A DNA stretch of 64,000 bases from Shuttleworthella satelles DSM 14600 (GCF_000160115.1 NZ_GG665866.1:1290825-1354824), one strand, 5' to 3'. Counted from the stretch's first letter, positions 33,336-41,929 are shown. Notes: generated by a model not told the origin, from the letters alone. Program-made: numbers and translations.

Positions 33336-34175
33336 TTACTTGCTGTAATCGTAGAAACCGATTCCGGTCTTTCTTCCCAGCTTGCCGGCGCGTACCATCT
33401 TGCGGAGCAGGACATGTGCCCGGTACTTGGAGTCATGGGTTTCATTGTAGAGAACATCCATGATTGCCAGGCAGACATCCAGACCGATCAGATCGCCCAG
33501 AGCCAAAGGACCCATGGGATGGTTGGCGCCCAGCTGCATGGCGGTATCAATATCCTCAACAGAAGCGACTCCGTCCGCATAAATGCTGACCGCCTCGTTA
33601 ATCATGGGAATTAAGATGCGGTTGACAACGAAGCCCGGTGCCTCATTGACCTGAACCGGAGTCTTACCGATCCTCTTAGCCACATCAACAATGAAATCAC
33701 GGAGTTCATCCGGCGTATTGCCTCCCTGGATCACCTCAATCAGCTTCATAACAGGAGCCGGATTGAAGAAATGCATCCCGATAACAGGACGGTCCAATCC
33801 CTGTCCGATCTCGGTAATGGACAGAGAAGAAGTGTTGGTGGCAAACTTACAGGAAGCGGGGACAATCTCCTGCAGCTCCTTGAAGGTCTGGCGCTTGATC
33901 TCCATGTTCTCAATGGCAGCCTCAATGATCAGATCCGCGTCCGTGCAGATATCCTTGGTGCCGGTCGTAATCTTAGCCAGGATCGCGTCTGCCGCCGCCT
34001 GGTCCATCTTGCCCTTGGCAACTCTCTTAGACAGGCCCTTCTCAATCTTCGCCTTGCCGCCTGCGGCGAATTCATCATTGATATCCGTCAGATATACTTC
34101 GAATCCATCGGTCTGTGCAAATGCCTGCGCAATACCACTTCCCATGGTACCGGCACCAATAACGCCTATTTTCAT
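33336..34175 (-). CDS. hbd: 3-hydroxybutyryl-CoA dehydrogenase
   Basis: Hbd reduces acetoacetyl-CoA to 3-hydroxybutyryl-CoA with NAD(P)H. The 279-residue protein begins MKIGVIGAGTMGSGIAQAFA (dinucleotide fold), followed by FATNTSSLSITEIG, RPVIGMHFFNPAPVMKLIEV (catalytic His) and the C-terminal helical domain starting GFVVNRILIPMINEAV. GAGGAGG precedes the ATG. The 215-base gap to thlA, where crt is often found in related operons, holds no gene. The reading frame is intact. Confidence 0.96.
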   Translation of the reverse strand: MKIGVIGAGTMGSGIAQAFAQTDGFEVYLTDINDEFAAGGKAKIEKGLSKRVAKGKMDQAAADAILAKITTGTKDICTDADLIIEAAIENMEIKRQTFKELQEIVPASCKFATNTSSLSITEIGQGLDRPVIGMHFFNPAPVMKLIEVIQGGNTPDELRDFIVDVAKRIGKTPVQVNEAPGFVVNRILIPMINEAVSIYADGVASVEDIDTAMQLGANHPMGPLALGDLIGLDVCLAIMDVLYNETHDSKYRAHVLLRKMVRAGKLGRKTGIGFYDYSK

Positions 34176-34390
34176 TTGTCATCCTCCTCAGATAAATCTC
34201 AATCTGAAACATCAGTGACTGCGAAATGCCAAGACGAATCGCACTCTATGCCATAGCTGAATTCAAATACATCCGCGGCATATCATTTGTGTCTTTCATT
34301 TTCACAGTCACAAGTTATCTTATTTTTGCTGGTCAAGAGACAAGGAGCCGAAAGGACTCATCGCCTCTGCCCTCCCGGCAGAAATTCAGT

Positions 34391-35590
34391 TCAGGCCTCG
34401 TACTTCTTGACGATGGCGGCGCAGCCCATGCCTCCGCCGATGCAAAGGGTTGCCAGTCCGGTCTTGGCATTTGCGTCATGATTCATCTCGTGGAGCAGGG
34501 TGACCAGAATTCTGGCGCCGGAAGCCCCTACGGGATGGCCAAGGGCAATCGCGCCGCCGTTGGGGTTCACCTTGGACATGTCAAATCCAAGATCCCTTGC
34601 GACTGCAACCGACTGGGCGGCAAAGGCCTCATTGGCCTCGATCATATCCATCTGGTCAACCGTCATGCCGGTTCTCTTCATGACATTCTTAACCGCTGCG
34701 ACAGGTCCGACACCCATGATGGTCGGATCAACGCCGCCCATAGCGCCGCCGATATACTCTGCCAGAATGTTCTTGACGCCGAGCTCCTTGGCCTTGTCCT
34801 CACTCATAACCACGATTGCCGCAGCACCGTCGTTGATGCCGGAGGCATTTCCTGCCGTCACAAGACCACCCTCCTTGCCGGAGCAGCAGCGAAGCTTAGA
34901 CAGACTCTCTGCGGTTGTGCCGGGACGGGGTCCTTCATCGGTATCGATCACATAATCGCCCTTCTTGCGGTCATGGAGAGTCACAGGAACGATCTCATCC
35001 TTGAATGCGCCGTTGGCCATAGCCTTCTCAGCCTTCTGCTGGGACTCGGCCGCAAAGTCGTCCAGCTCCTCGCGGGTCAGGCCCCACTGTTCAGCGACAT
35101 TCTCAGCGGTAATCATCATGTGATAATGGTTGAAGGCGTCGGTCAGAGCGTCATTGACCATCGTGTCCACCAGAGTTCCATTATTCATGCGATAGCCGAA
35201 GCGGGCATTGGGCAGGGCATAGGGGGCCATAGACATATTCTCCATACCTCCGGCAACAACAATATCAGCCTCACCTGCCTTGATCATGTTGGCAGCCTCA
35301 ACAACGCACTTGAGACCGGAACCGCATACAACGTTCATCGTCAGAGCGGGAACCTCCACGGGGATACCTGCCTTGATGGAAGCCTGACGGGCCACATTCT
35401 GTCCCAGGCCGGCCTGAATAACGCATCCCATCTTCACTTCGTCAACCATTTTGGGATCAACGCCAGCTCTCTTTAAAGCCTCTTTGATGACGATGGCTCC
35501 CAGATCCACTGCCGAGGTCTTGGCAAAAGCCCCCCCCATCTTGCCGATCGCTGTACGACAAGCACCTGCTAATACAACTTTCTTTGCCAT
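34391..35590 (-). CDS. thlA: Acetyl-CoA acetyltransferase (thiolase)
   Basis: The thiolase condenses two acetyl-CoA into acetoacetyl-CoA, the entry to butyrate synthesis. The 399-residue protein starts [20 protein letters not shown], has the acyl-accepting Cys89 in [11 protein letters not shown], the loop [28 protein letters not shown] with the catalytic His, and CIGGGMGCA with the second Cys. The ATG at 35590 has AAGGAG six bases upstream and is preferred over one at 35647. It is the first gene of thlA-hbd-bcd-etfB-etfA, with a Rex-type operator about 90 bases upstream. Confidence 0.96.
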   Translation of the reverse strand: MAKKVVLAGACRTAIGKMGGAFAKTSAVDLGAIVIKEALKRAGVDPKMVDEVKMGCVIQAGLGQNVARQASIKAGIPVEVPALTMNVVCGSGLKCVVEAANMIKAGEADIVVAGGMENMSMAPYALPNARFGYRMNNGTLVDTMVNDALTDAFNHYHMMITAENVAEQWGLTREELDDFAAESQQKAEKAMANGAFKDEIVPVTLHDRKKGDYVIDTDEGPRPGTTAESLSKLRCCSGKEGGLVTAGNASGINDGAAAIVVMSEDKAKELGVKNILAEYIGGAMGGVDPTIMGVGPVAAVKNVMKRTGMTVDQMDMIEANEAFAAQSVAVARDLGFDMSKVNPNGGAIALGHPVGASGARILVTLLHEMNHDANAKTGLATLCIGGGMGCAAIVKKYEA

Positions 35591-35675
35591 AGTTTTCTCC
35601 TTACCTGCATGGGTTTCCAGTCTGCGAGAGCATTCTGCGGGAAGCATTTGGACTTCGTGAGATCCAATGTCCGCC

Positions 35676-35693
35676 TTGTTATTTTTTTAACAA
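35676..35693 (-). promoter_or_regulatory. Rex (NADH-sensing repressor) operator
   Basis: TTGTTATTTTTTTAACAA matches the Rex consensus TTGTTAA-N4-TTAACAA in 13 of 14 positions. It lies about 85 bases upstream of the thlA ATG. Rex controls butyrate/butanol genes in clostridia according to the NADH/NAD+ ratio, so the site fits the operon. A rex gene is not in the window. Confidence 0.82.
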
Positions 35694-35788
35694 GAAGGGT
35701 TAAAAAAAATAGAAGGTCCTCGCTTACTGTTTGAGGATAACACAAGAAAAATACCCAAACAAGGGGCAATTCCTCTGGCATAAATTAT

Positions 35789-35836
35789 GACAGGTCAGCT
35801 GTCTCCCCAAAATAATCGGAAGACGACTGACCTGTC
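35789..35836 (-). terminator. Long hairpin after the SleB-type gene (possible terminator)
   Basis: GACAGGTCAG (35789-35798) pairs with CTGACCTGTC (35827-35836), with partly paired GTCT/AGAC inside. It follows the hydrolase stop by about 60 bases. The tail on the minus strand (ATAATTTATG) is only moderately T-rich, so it may instead protect the mRNA end. Confidence 0.5.
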
Positions 35837-35894
35837 AAAACACTTCTTCTTAAAAACACATTTGTATCAGAAACTTCGCAAAAGTACATCCCCT

Positions 35895-37277
35895 TCAGGA
35901 GTTCTGGACAATACGGCCAAAGAAGACCGTCTTTCCCATGATGACAGATCCGGCCGGTTTTGAATTTGACACCGCCCAGAAGAAGCAGAGATTGGTGTTT
36001 CTCTTCCCGTTCAAGACATCCAGGGCCGCCTGCCGACAGGTCTGGTACGCTCTCGACGTTCTCAAGAGCAAATCTCTCCGATCGTAAAAATACTGGAACA
36101 TAACCTGGCCGTTCCACCTCCCCTTCATCCGGATCCAGGTCGGTTCAAACTGCCCGGAAGCGAAAATAACACTGTGGATGGAATTGGGAAAGTAGCTGCT
36201 GCGAACACGGTTGAGAACCACTGAGCCGACACCCAGTTGAACCTGATAGCCCTCTCCCCCAGCTTCACAGAAAATAATATTGGTCAGCTCATCTAAGTCC
36301 TGCTGCGAATAGCCCATCGCTTTTACCCAGTATTCTGTTCCCGCCTGTCCCTGGGCATGCGTTGTCTTCCAATCGGTTTTGCCGGAAGAACCTCCCTGAT
36401 CTGAAGTACCGCCGCTGCTCGAGCCGGAATCCGTATTCTTTTTTCCTCCGGTCTGGCCCTTCTCCTGCTTTTGACCCTCCCTAGCGGCATCAGCCTCTGC
36501 CTGACGCGCAATCCGCTCGGCCTCTGCCAGTTTTCTCGCCTCGTTTCTCTTCTGCTCTGCCAGAAGGGCCTCCTGCATATCGGAAACCGCCTTGTTGGCG
36601 TCCTCCAATTCCTTCTGTGCCCCGGACAGGTCTGCGTACTTGGCCTTGAGGTCATCGGACGCATTGGCAAGCAGTCCGTTTAATTCGTCACGCTGGCCGG
36701 AGAGCCTGGTCTGATTCTCCTGCAGAGCGTCCTGCTGCCCTGAGAGATCCGCCGACTTGGCATCGATCTCCCTCTGAAGGTTCTCCAGTTCCCCAATCAT
36801 CCTCTGCTCATATTTGGTCAGCTGGGCTGTGTAATTGAATTTGGCCAGAAAATCCGCGAAATTCTCGGAACTAAAGAGGATACTGATCAGCTCGTTGGTA
36901 TCTCCCAGCTCATACATATAGCGGATCCGCAGCTTCATGGCTGCAAGCCGCTCAGATTTCTGCGCCTGCGCCTGTCCCAGTTCCTCCTGCAGATTGCTGA
37001 TCTTCTGATTGTTATCATCGATCGTCTGCTGCGTCGAATGCATCTTTTCTGCCAGCGAGGACAGCTGTCCCTCCAGCCCCTGCTTGGATTCGGCCGCCTG
37101 ATTTGCCTGAGACCTGGCGTCATTTACCTTGTCCTGGGCCTTTTTCTTCTCCTGCTTCAGGTCTTCCAGAGAATTCTCGGCGTGAACCTGTATCCTGACA
37201 AGGGGAGCTGAGCTAACCGCAAGTCCGACTGCCAGAAGCATTGCCAGCGTTCTTGTTTTCCAATTGCTGTAAATCAT
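35895..37277 (-). CDS. Secreted coiled-coil protein with SleB-type cell wall hydrolase domain
   Basis: A 460-residue exported protein. A signal peptide (MIYSNWKTRTLAMLLAVGLA...) probably ends after VHA near residue 33. Residues 35-260 are a long coiled coil with EKKKAQDKVNDARSQANQ and IRYMYELGDTNELISILFSS, as in the regulatory part of PcsB/CwlO-type proteins. A Gly/Ser-rich linker (about 275-305) joins a Hydrolase_2 (PF07486) domain with NIIFCEAGGEGYQVQLGVGS (glutamate catalytic in SleB) and FEPTW. This family cuts peptidoglycan as a lytic transglycosylase; division or spore roles are possible. GGAGAGG precedes the ATG. Confidence 0.88.
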   Translation of the reverse strand: MIYSNWKTRTLAMLLAVGLAVSSAPLVRIQVHAENSLEDLKQEKKKAQDKVNDARSQANQAAESKQGLEGQLSSLAEKMHSTQQTIDDNNQKISNLQEELGQAQAQKSERLAAMKLRIRYMYELGDTNELISILFSSENFADFLAKFNYTAQLTKYEQRMIGELENLQREIDAKSADLSGQQDALQENQTRLSGQRDELNGLLANASDDLKAKYADLSGAQKELEDANKAVSDMQEALLAEQKRNEARKLAEAERIARQAEADAAREGQKQEKGQTGGKKNTDSGSSSGGTSDQGGSSGKTDWKTTHAQGQAGTEYWVKAMGYSQQDLDELTNIIFCEAGGEGYQVQLGVGSVVLNRVRSSYFPNSIHSVIFASGQFEPTWIRMKGRWNGQVMFQYFYDRRDLLLRTSRAYQTCRQAALDVLNGKRNTNLCFFWAVSNSKPAGSVIMGKTVFFGRIVQNS

Positions 37278-37313
37278 AATCCCTCTCCTGTCATCTGATC
37301 CGATTATCAGACA

Positions 37314-37829
37314 TTATACCCTATGTGAATGGGAAATGCTCTCACAGGCCACCGCTCCGCCCCTGACCACATGCAGTCTGCCGCGAAACTTGCTCTTTAA
37401 AAGGGCGATCAGCTCATTGTTGCTCTTCTCGGTCAACAGGCATTCCAAAATCAGCGAATCTTCACCAATATCGTTGATGTCCACCTTGAAGACGCGGGCG
37501 ATCTGAAAGGCCGACTGCATATCCTGAGGACTGAGTTTGATCAGGGTCACATACATGATTTCCTTCATGTGAAGGGGCACATGGGTCAGATCCATGACCT
37601 TAATGACCTCAACCATGCTGTTAAACTGCTTCTTGATCTGCTCAAAAGTCACATCGTCAGCCAACACGGAGATGGTCATGCGGGACACATCCTCGTGCTC
37701 TGTCGTTCCGACCGTCAGACTCTGCATGTTATAGGACTTGCCCGCCAGAAGTCCCGACACCTTGGCCAGGACCCCGACCTGGTTCTCGACCAGGAGGGCA
37801 ATCCAGCGCATCTTCATATCTCTTGTCAT
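37314..37829 (-). CDS. ilvN: Acetolactate synthase small (regulatory) subunit
   Basis: The regulatory subunit binds valine and raises IlvB activity. The 171-residue protein begins with an ACT domain, RWIALLVENQVGVLAKVSGL, followed by GKSYNMQSLTVGTTE and DVSRMTISV, and has the C-terminal subunit domain with VFKVDINDIGEDSLILE. GAGGAG sits five bases before the ATG, and the gene begins nine bases after the ilvB stop, so the two are cotranscribed. The symbol ilvH would be equally valid. Confidence 0.95.
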   Translation of the reverse strand: MTRDMKMRWIALLVENQVGVLAKVSGLLAGKSYNMQSLTVGTTEHEDVSRMTISVLADDVTFEQIKKQFNSMVEVIKVMDLTHVPLHMKEIMYVTLIKLSPQDMQSAFQIARVFKVDINDIGEDSLILECLLTEKSNNELIALLKSKFRGRLHVVRGGAVACESISHSHRV

Positions 37830-37838
37830 CTTGTCTCC

Positions 37839-39563
37839 TCACTTCAGGATCATGTCGGTCATGGGACGCCCCCCCTTGACCATGGGCAGGGCGTTGTACT
37901 CTCTGGCGATCACAAATTCAATGACCATCGGCTTCCCATCCTCCTGCGTCTGCCTTGCCTTTTTTAAGGCGGGAAGGATCTCTTCCTCTTTGGTCACCCG
38001 GATCGCCTCCACGCCATAGGCCTTTGCCCACCTGACAAAATCCGGCTCATAAGGGCCCCCGTCAGGATCGGCAAGGGTCTCGTCCGCGTGTACCCTGTGA
38101 TTTAAGTTGACAATTGCGTATCTCTTGCCATAAATGTACTCCTGCTGCTGGCGGACCATGCCGAGATAGCCGTTGTTAAAAATGCACACGATCACAGGGG
38201 CGTCCTCTAAAACCGCCGTCGCCATCTCCTGCATATTCATCTGAAAGCCCCCGTCCCCGGTCAGGCAGATGACATTCTGATCAGGGCAGGCAATCCTGGC
38301 GCCGATCGCCGCCGGAAAGCCGAAGCCCATGGTCCCCAATCCCCCGGAGGTAAACATGCGCTTCTTCTCATTTAACGCAATGTAGGAATAGGCCCACATC
38401 TGATGCTGGCCCACGTCCGCGACAAAAATCCCCTCCGTAAATTCCCTGTTGATAGACTCCATGATGGTCTGGGGAGACATTTTCCCCTCCCGTCTGACAA
38501 TCTGTAAGGGATGTTCCTGATCCCAGGACCTGATCTGCTCTAACCAGGAATCCGTGGCCAGGGGCTTGGCCCACTCCAAAAGGTGGTCTAAGGCCAGACT
38601 CGCGTCTGAAACCACAGGGACATCGACGACAACATTTCTGGAGATGGACGCCGTGTCAATATCGATATGCACAATTTTGGCACTGGGAACGAATTCCTTC
38701 AGATTGCCTGTGATCCGGTCGTTAAACCGGGTCCCGATGGAAAAGAGGACATCGCAATTGTAGAGGGCTGTGTTGGAGGCAAAGCTGCCATGCATACCGG
38801 CGTCGCCCACATAGAGCTCGTGGCCCGCGGGAAGAGTTCCCTTGCCCATGACCGTTGAGACGACCGGCACCCGCATCTTCTCCGCAAATGCCCGCAGCTT
38901 ATCCCCGGCTCCGGCAATGTGAACGCCTCCGCCCGCGAGAATCACCGGCTGTTTGGCCCTCTCAAGGAGCTTGAAGGCCTTCTTGAGCTGTCCGATGTGA
39001 ACCGTGTCATTGATCTTATATCCGCGGATATCCACCGCGTCCGGATACTCATCCGGGCCATAGGCCTGCTGGATATCCTTTGGAATGTCAATCAGGACAG
39101 GACCCGGCTTGCCGGAAGCCGCGATCTGAAAGGCCATTTTCAGGATCCTACCCAACTGCCTTCTGTCATGGACAGTAACGCCCCATTTGACGACAGACCG
39201 GGTCATGCCGACAATATCAACTTCCTGAAAGGCATCGTTGCCGATCAGACTCTGAGGCACCTGGCCGGTAATGACCACAAGGGGGATGGAGTCATAGTGG
39301 GCATCGGCAATCCCTGTGATCGCATTGGTCGCTCCGGGCCCGGAAGTCACCAGACAGACACCCACTCTCCCCTTTGCCCTGGCATAGCCCTCCGCCTCAT
39401 GAACAAGCGCCTGCTCATGGCGGGGCAGAACCAGTCGAATATTGCCGGACTTATACAGCTCATCCAGAATATCTGTGATCATTCCGCCCGGATAGGCGAA
39501 AATGGTATCCACGCCCTCGTGTTCCATGGCTTTGACAAATAGTTTTCTTCCCGTGATATCCAT
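37839..39563 (-). CDS. ilvB: Acetolactate synthase large (catalytic) subunit
   Basis: IlvB makes acetolactate from two pyruvates (or acetohydroxybutyrate) with ThDP, the first common step to valine, leucine and isoleucine. The 574-residue protein shows the ThDP enzyme layout: VDTIFAYPGGMITDILDELY with HEQALVHEAEGYARA (catalytic Glu), VCLVTSGPGATNAITGIADA, and the C-terminal ThDP motif GDGGFQMNMQEMATAV with NNGYLGMVRQQQE. AAGGAG lies ten bases before the ATG. The 230-base leader region shows no T-box and no branched-chain leader peptide. Confidence 0.95.
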   Translation of the reverse strand: MDITGRKLFVKAMEHEGVDTIFAYPGGMITDILDELYKSGNIRLVLPRHEQALVHEAEGYARAKGRVGVCLVTSGPGATNAITGIADAHYDSIPLVVITGQVPQSLIGNDAFQEVDIVGMTRSVVKWGVTVHDRRQLGRILKMAFQIAASGKPGPVLIDIPKDIQQAYGPDEYPDAVDIRGYKINDTVHIGQLKKAFKLLERAKQPVILAGGGVHIAGAGDKLRAFAEKMRVPVVSTVMGKGTLPAGHELYVGDAGMHGSFASNTALYNCDVLFSIGTRFNDRITGNLKEFVPSAKIVHIDIDTASISRNVVVDVPVVSDASLALDHLLEWAKPLATDSWLEQIRSWDQEHPLQIVRREGKMSPQTIMESINREFTEGIFVADVGQHQMWAYSYIALNEKKRMFTSGGLGTMGFGFPAAIGARIACPDQNVICLTGDGGFQMNMQEMATAVLEDAPVIVCIFNNGYLGMVRQQQEYIYGKRYAIVNLNHRVHADETLADPDGGPYEPDFVRWAKAYGVEAIRVTKEEEILPALKKARQTQEDGKPMVIEFVIAREYNALPMVKGGRPMTDMILK

Positions 39564-39792
39564 GGTCCAGGATCTCCTTGTATCTCTTATCTTGTCAGGC
39601 TTCGCTGCGCTTTCTTTATCATCCGGCCTGTGACAGGCCCTTACGCCGACGTGTCATCCCACTGGCCTTATTCTGCGCGAAACAATCAAAATTATGACCA
39701 CAGGGGATTATCGGTATGTGGTGATTCCATCGGCCTCGTCCCGCGTGAATCTGTCGTAACTATACCGGCGGATGGATCTGTATTCCTTTCCC

Positions 39793-40284
39793 TCAGGCTC
39801 TGCGGCGATAGCTGGTGAAATAGTACTCCGTGTCATAGTATGTCTGCTCCTCAGAAGCATCCGCGCACTCCCATTCCTCCATCTGATCGAGATTGGGGAA
39901 ATGCGCGTCCGCGTCGTAGGAATAGTCTATTTTTGTGACATAGGCCAGGTCGCAGAAAGGTTCCAGCTGGCGGTAGACGCTCTCTCCTCCGATGACGTAG
40001 ACTTCCCGGTCGTCATAATCCTTCAGAACAGACTGCAATTCCGCAATGGAGTGGACAACGATGACCCCCTCCCTGTTAAAACGCGCGTCTCTGGTCAAAA
40101 CGATATTGACCCGGTCCTTCAGGGGCATACCGTGGGGAAAGGAATCCAGGGTCTTTCTTCCCATGACAACAACCTGATGCAGCGTCGTCCTGCGAAAGAA
40201 CTTCATATCCTCCGGGATTGAGATCAATAGCTTTCCATTCTTACCGATCCCCCAGTTTCGATCGACGGCGACAATCATTTTCAT
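39793..40284 (-). CDS. folA: Dihydrofolate reductase
   Basis: FolA regenerates tetrahydrofolate with NADPH, needed after each ThyA turnover. The 163-residue protein starts MKMIVAVDRNWGIGKNGKLL with the usual substrate-loop pattern, followed by VVMGRKTLDSFP and the NADPH-binding REVYVIGGESVYRQL. The ATG at 40284 has AGAGG seven bases before it; an alternative GTG lies two codons upstream. It follows thyA after 168 bases, a common thyA-folA pairing. The upstream spacer has two weak 18-base repeats. Confidence 0.95.
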   Translation of the reverse strand: MKMIVAVDRNWGIGKNGKLLISIPEDMKFFRRTTLHQVVVMGRKTLDSFPHGMPLKDRVNIVLTRDARFNREGVIVVHSIAELQSVLKDYDDREVYVIGGESVYRQLEPFCDLAYVTKIDYSYDADAHFPNLDQMEEWECADASEEQTYYDTEYYFTSYRRRA

Positions 40285-40452
40285 ACGCACACCTCTATTC
40301 TCAACGCCCGGATACCTGTTCTGTCAAAACGCTCTCTATCCATGGCCTCCCGGGCCAGATTCGCGTCGCGAGAATCCCTTTTTCCAACAGGGATTTATCC
40401 ATCGGCGCCGATCCATCCTTTAACACAGAGGAATCCTTTAACACTGATTTCG

Positions 40453-41319
40453 TCAGACAGCGATCGGAATGTTCTTTATCTGCGGCCCGTACTGATAATC
40501 ATCCAGACGGATGTCTTCTTCTGTAAACTGATAGAAATCATGAATTTCCGGGTTGAGCCAGAACTTCGGCGCCGGAAACTGCTCTCTGGAAATCAATTCC
40601 TGAACCAGGGGGATATGCCGGTCATAGATATGCGCGTCGGCAATGACATGTACCAGTTCTCCCGCCTCCATATGACAGACCTGGGCCAACATATGGAGCA
40701 GGACCGCGTACTGGCAGACATTCCAGTTATTGGCCGCAAGGACGTCCTGTGACCGTTGATTCAAGATGGCATTTAAAACCATCCTCCCGCTCTTGGGATT
40801 TTTCGTCACATTAAAGGTCATAGAGTAGGCGCAGGGATAGAGATGCATCTCATGCAGATCGTCAAAATTATACATATTGACTATAATCCGGCGGGAGAAG
40901 GGATTGTGCCTTAAGTCATAGAGTACGGCGTCGATCTGATCCATATAGACCGGACTTCCATCGGCATCTGTGTGATGCAGGTATTTTTTGCCGATCTGAT
41001 ATCCGTAGGCCTTGCCGATTGAGCCCTCTTCATCCGCCCACTCATCCCAGACCGAAGATTTCAGGTCCCTGATGTTGTTGGACTTCTTCTGCCAGATCCA
41101 GAGCATCTCATTGACGCAGGATTTGATCGCCGTGCGGCGCAGGGTGATGGCCGGAAATTCTCTCGATAAATCATAGCGGTTCACCACTCCAAAGCGCTTG
41201 ATGGTATGCGCGGGCGTACCATCCTCCCAGCGGGGGCGGACTTCCATCCCCTGACTCCCGGTTCCCCGATTGATAATCTCCTCGCACATGTCGACAAAGA
41301 CGCGATCTGCATAGCTCAT
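40453..41319 (-). CDS. thyA: Thymidylate synthase
   Basis: ThyA methylates dUMP to dTMP using methylene-THF, producing dihydrofolate that FolA recycles. The 288-residue protein has the active-site Cys163 in LYPCAYSMTFNVT, the phosphate-binding PFSRRIIVNMYN and QRSQDVLAANNWN. The common PCH is here PCA: the histidine next to the catalytic cysteine is alanine, a change also expected in some clostridial ThyA. The ATG at 41319 has AGGAGG seven bases upstream. folA follows downstream. Confidence 0.93.
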   Translation of the reverse strand: MSYADRVFVDMCEEIINRGTGSQGMEVRPRWEDGTPAHTIKRFGVVNRYDLSREFPAITLRRTAIKSCVNEMLWIWQKKSNNIRDLKSSVWDEWADEEGSIGKAYGYQIGKKYLHHTDADGSPVYMDQIDAVLYDLRHNPFSRRIIVNMYNFDDLHEMHLYPCAYSMTFNVTKNPKSGRMVLNAILNQRSQDVLAANNWNVCQYAVLLHMLAQVCHMEAGELVHVIADAHIYDRHIPLVQELISREQFPAPKFWLNPEIHDFYQFTEEDIRLDDYQYGPQIKNIPIAV

Positions 41320-41385
41320 AGACAAACCTCCTGGCCATTTGCTTGTTCCTAATTATATGGAGAAGCCGCCCTTCTGACAAGTTTT

Positions 41386-41731
41386 CAGGCCTCGAACCTT
41401 CGAGTGCAAAGTAGGGCAGGCGAGACCTCGAACCTTTGAGTGCAAAGTGCACTCGAATAATGAGAAAGAAGCCGTCCCTAAAGAGACGCCTCCGTCCTAC
41501 AGGAGCGCGAGACGGCCCGCGGCGTCCGGTGGACGCCATGATCGCGGGCCGACCGAGCCGGCAGGCGAGACCTCGAACCTTCGAGTGCAAAGTGCACTCG
41601 AATAATGAGAAAGAAGCCGTCCCTAAAAGGGACGCCTCCGTCCTACAGGAGCGCGAGACGGCCCGCGGCGTCCGGTGGACGCCATGATCGCGGGCCGACC
41701 GAGCCGGCAGGCGAGACCTCGAACCTTCGAG
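41386..41731. repeat. Array of 145 bp structured repeats downstream of tRNA-Gly copy 1
   Basis: A truncated copy (41386-41415), two full units (41416-41560, 145 bp; 41561-41706, 146 bp) and a fragment (41707-41731). Each full unit has (a) CCTCGAACC, (b) hairpin TTCGAGTGC/GCACTCGAA, (c) AATGAGAAAGAAGCCGTCCC, (d) GAGCGCGAGACGGCCCGCGG, which is the tRNA-Gly 3' end (antisense) lacking the T-loop, and (e) nested stems CGGCCCGCG/CGCGGGCCG around GGCGTCC/GGACGCC. It lies downstream of the tRNA in its direction of transcription. Confidence 0.9.
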
Positions 41732-41746
41732 CCCTGGCAGGGCTCG

Positions 41747-41796
41747 TTCATGCAAGAAGGGCATCCTGCGAACGCAGGACACCCTTCTTGCATGAA
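41747..41796 (-). other. Perfect two-part hairpin just after tRNA-Gly copy 1
   Basis: TTCATGCAAGAAGGG (41747-41761) pairs fully with CCCTTCTTGCATGAA (41782-41796), with an inner TCCTGCG/CGCAGGA stem. It begins four bases past the tRNA 3' end. A separate GAGCCC/GGGCTC hairpin follows (41729-41745). Likely the tRNA terminator or 3' processing stem, though the T run precedes rather than follows it. Confidence 0.65.
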
Positions 41797-41799
41797 AAA

Positions 41800-41872
41800 A
41801 GCGCGAGACGGGACTCGAACCCGCGGCCTCGACCTTGGCAAGGTCGCGCTCCACCAACTGAGCCACTCGCGC
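41800..41872 (-). tRNA. tRNA-Gly (anticodon GCC), copy 1
   Basis: On the minus strand the acceptor GCGCGAG pairs with CTCGCGC, the D stem is GCTC/GAGC, the anticodon stem CGACC/GGTCG encloses TTGCCAA (anticodon GCC, reading GGC/GGU), and the T arm has GGTTCGAGTCC. No CCA is encoded; the discriminator base is U. A second identical gene lies at 52416-52488. A promoter candidate (TTGACC-17-TAGTAT) lies 28 bases upstream. Confidence 0.95.
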
Positions 41873-41900
41873 ATATGCCGTCTGATCAACGACAAGTGTT

Positions 41901-41929
41901 ATACTAACGAACTTGCCCATTCAGGTCAA
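41901..41929 (-). promoter_or_regulatory. Promoter of tRNA-Gly copy 1
   Basis: Minus-strand TTGACC (41924-41929), 17 bases, TAGTAT (41901-41906). The leader between promoter and tRNA shares CGACAAG and GCCG with that of copy 2, showing that the duplicated segment included the 5' flank. Confidence 0.55.

Larger units (their letters stand above)
35591..35894. other. Intergenic region between thlA and the SleB-type hydrolase gene
   Basis: 304 bases without a gene. It contains the thlA leader, the Rex-type operator at 35676-35693, an overlapping T7AAC/GTTA7 palindrome (about 35682-35708), a possible weak promoter (TTGTTT-17-TATCCT on the minus strand), and the hairpin at 35789-35836 that may end the hydrolase transcript. 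Confidence 0.6.

Noticed and set aside
34226-35476. Long plus-strand frame opposite thlA
   Set aside because: Antisense shadow of a well-supported gene; His/Asn/Gly-rich translation without family resemblance.
39564-39792. T-box or attenuator before ilvB
   Set aside because: No T-box core, no antiterminator/terminator pair and no leader peptide rich in branched-chain residues.
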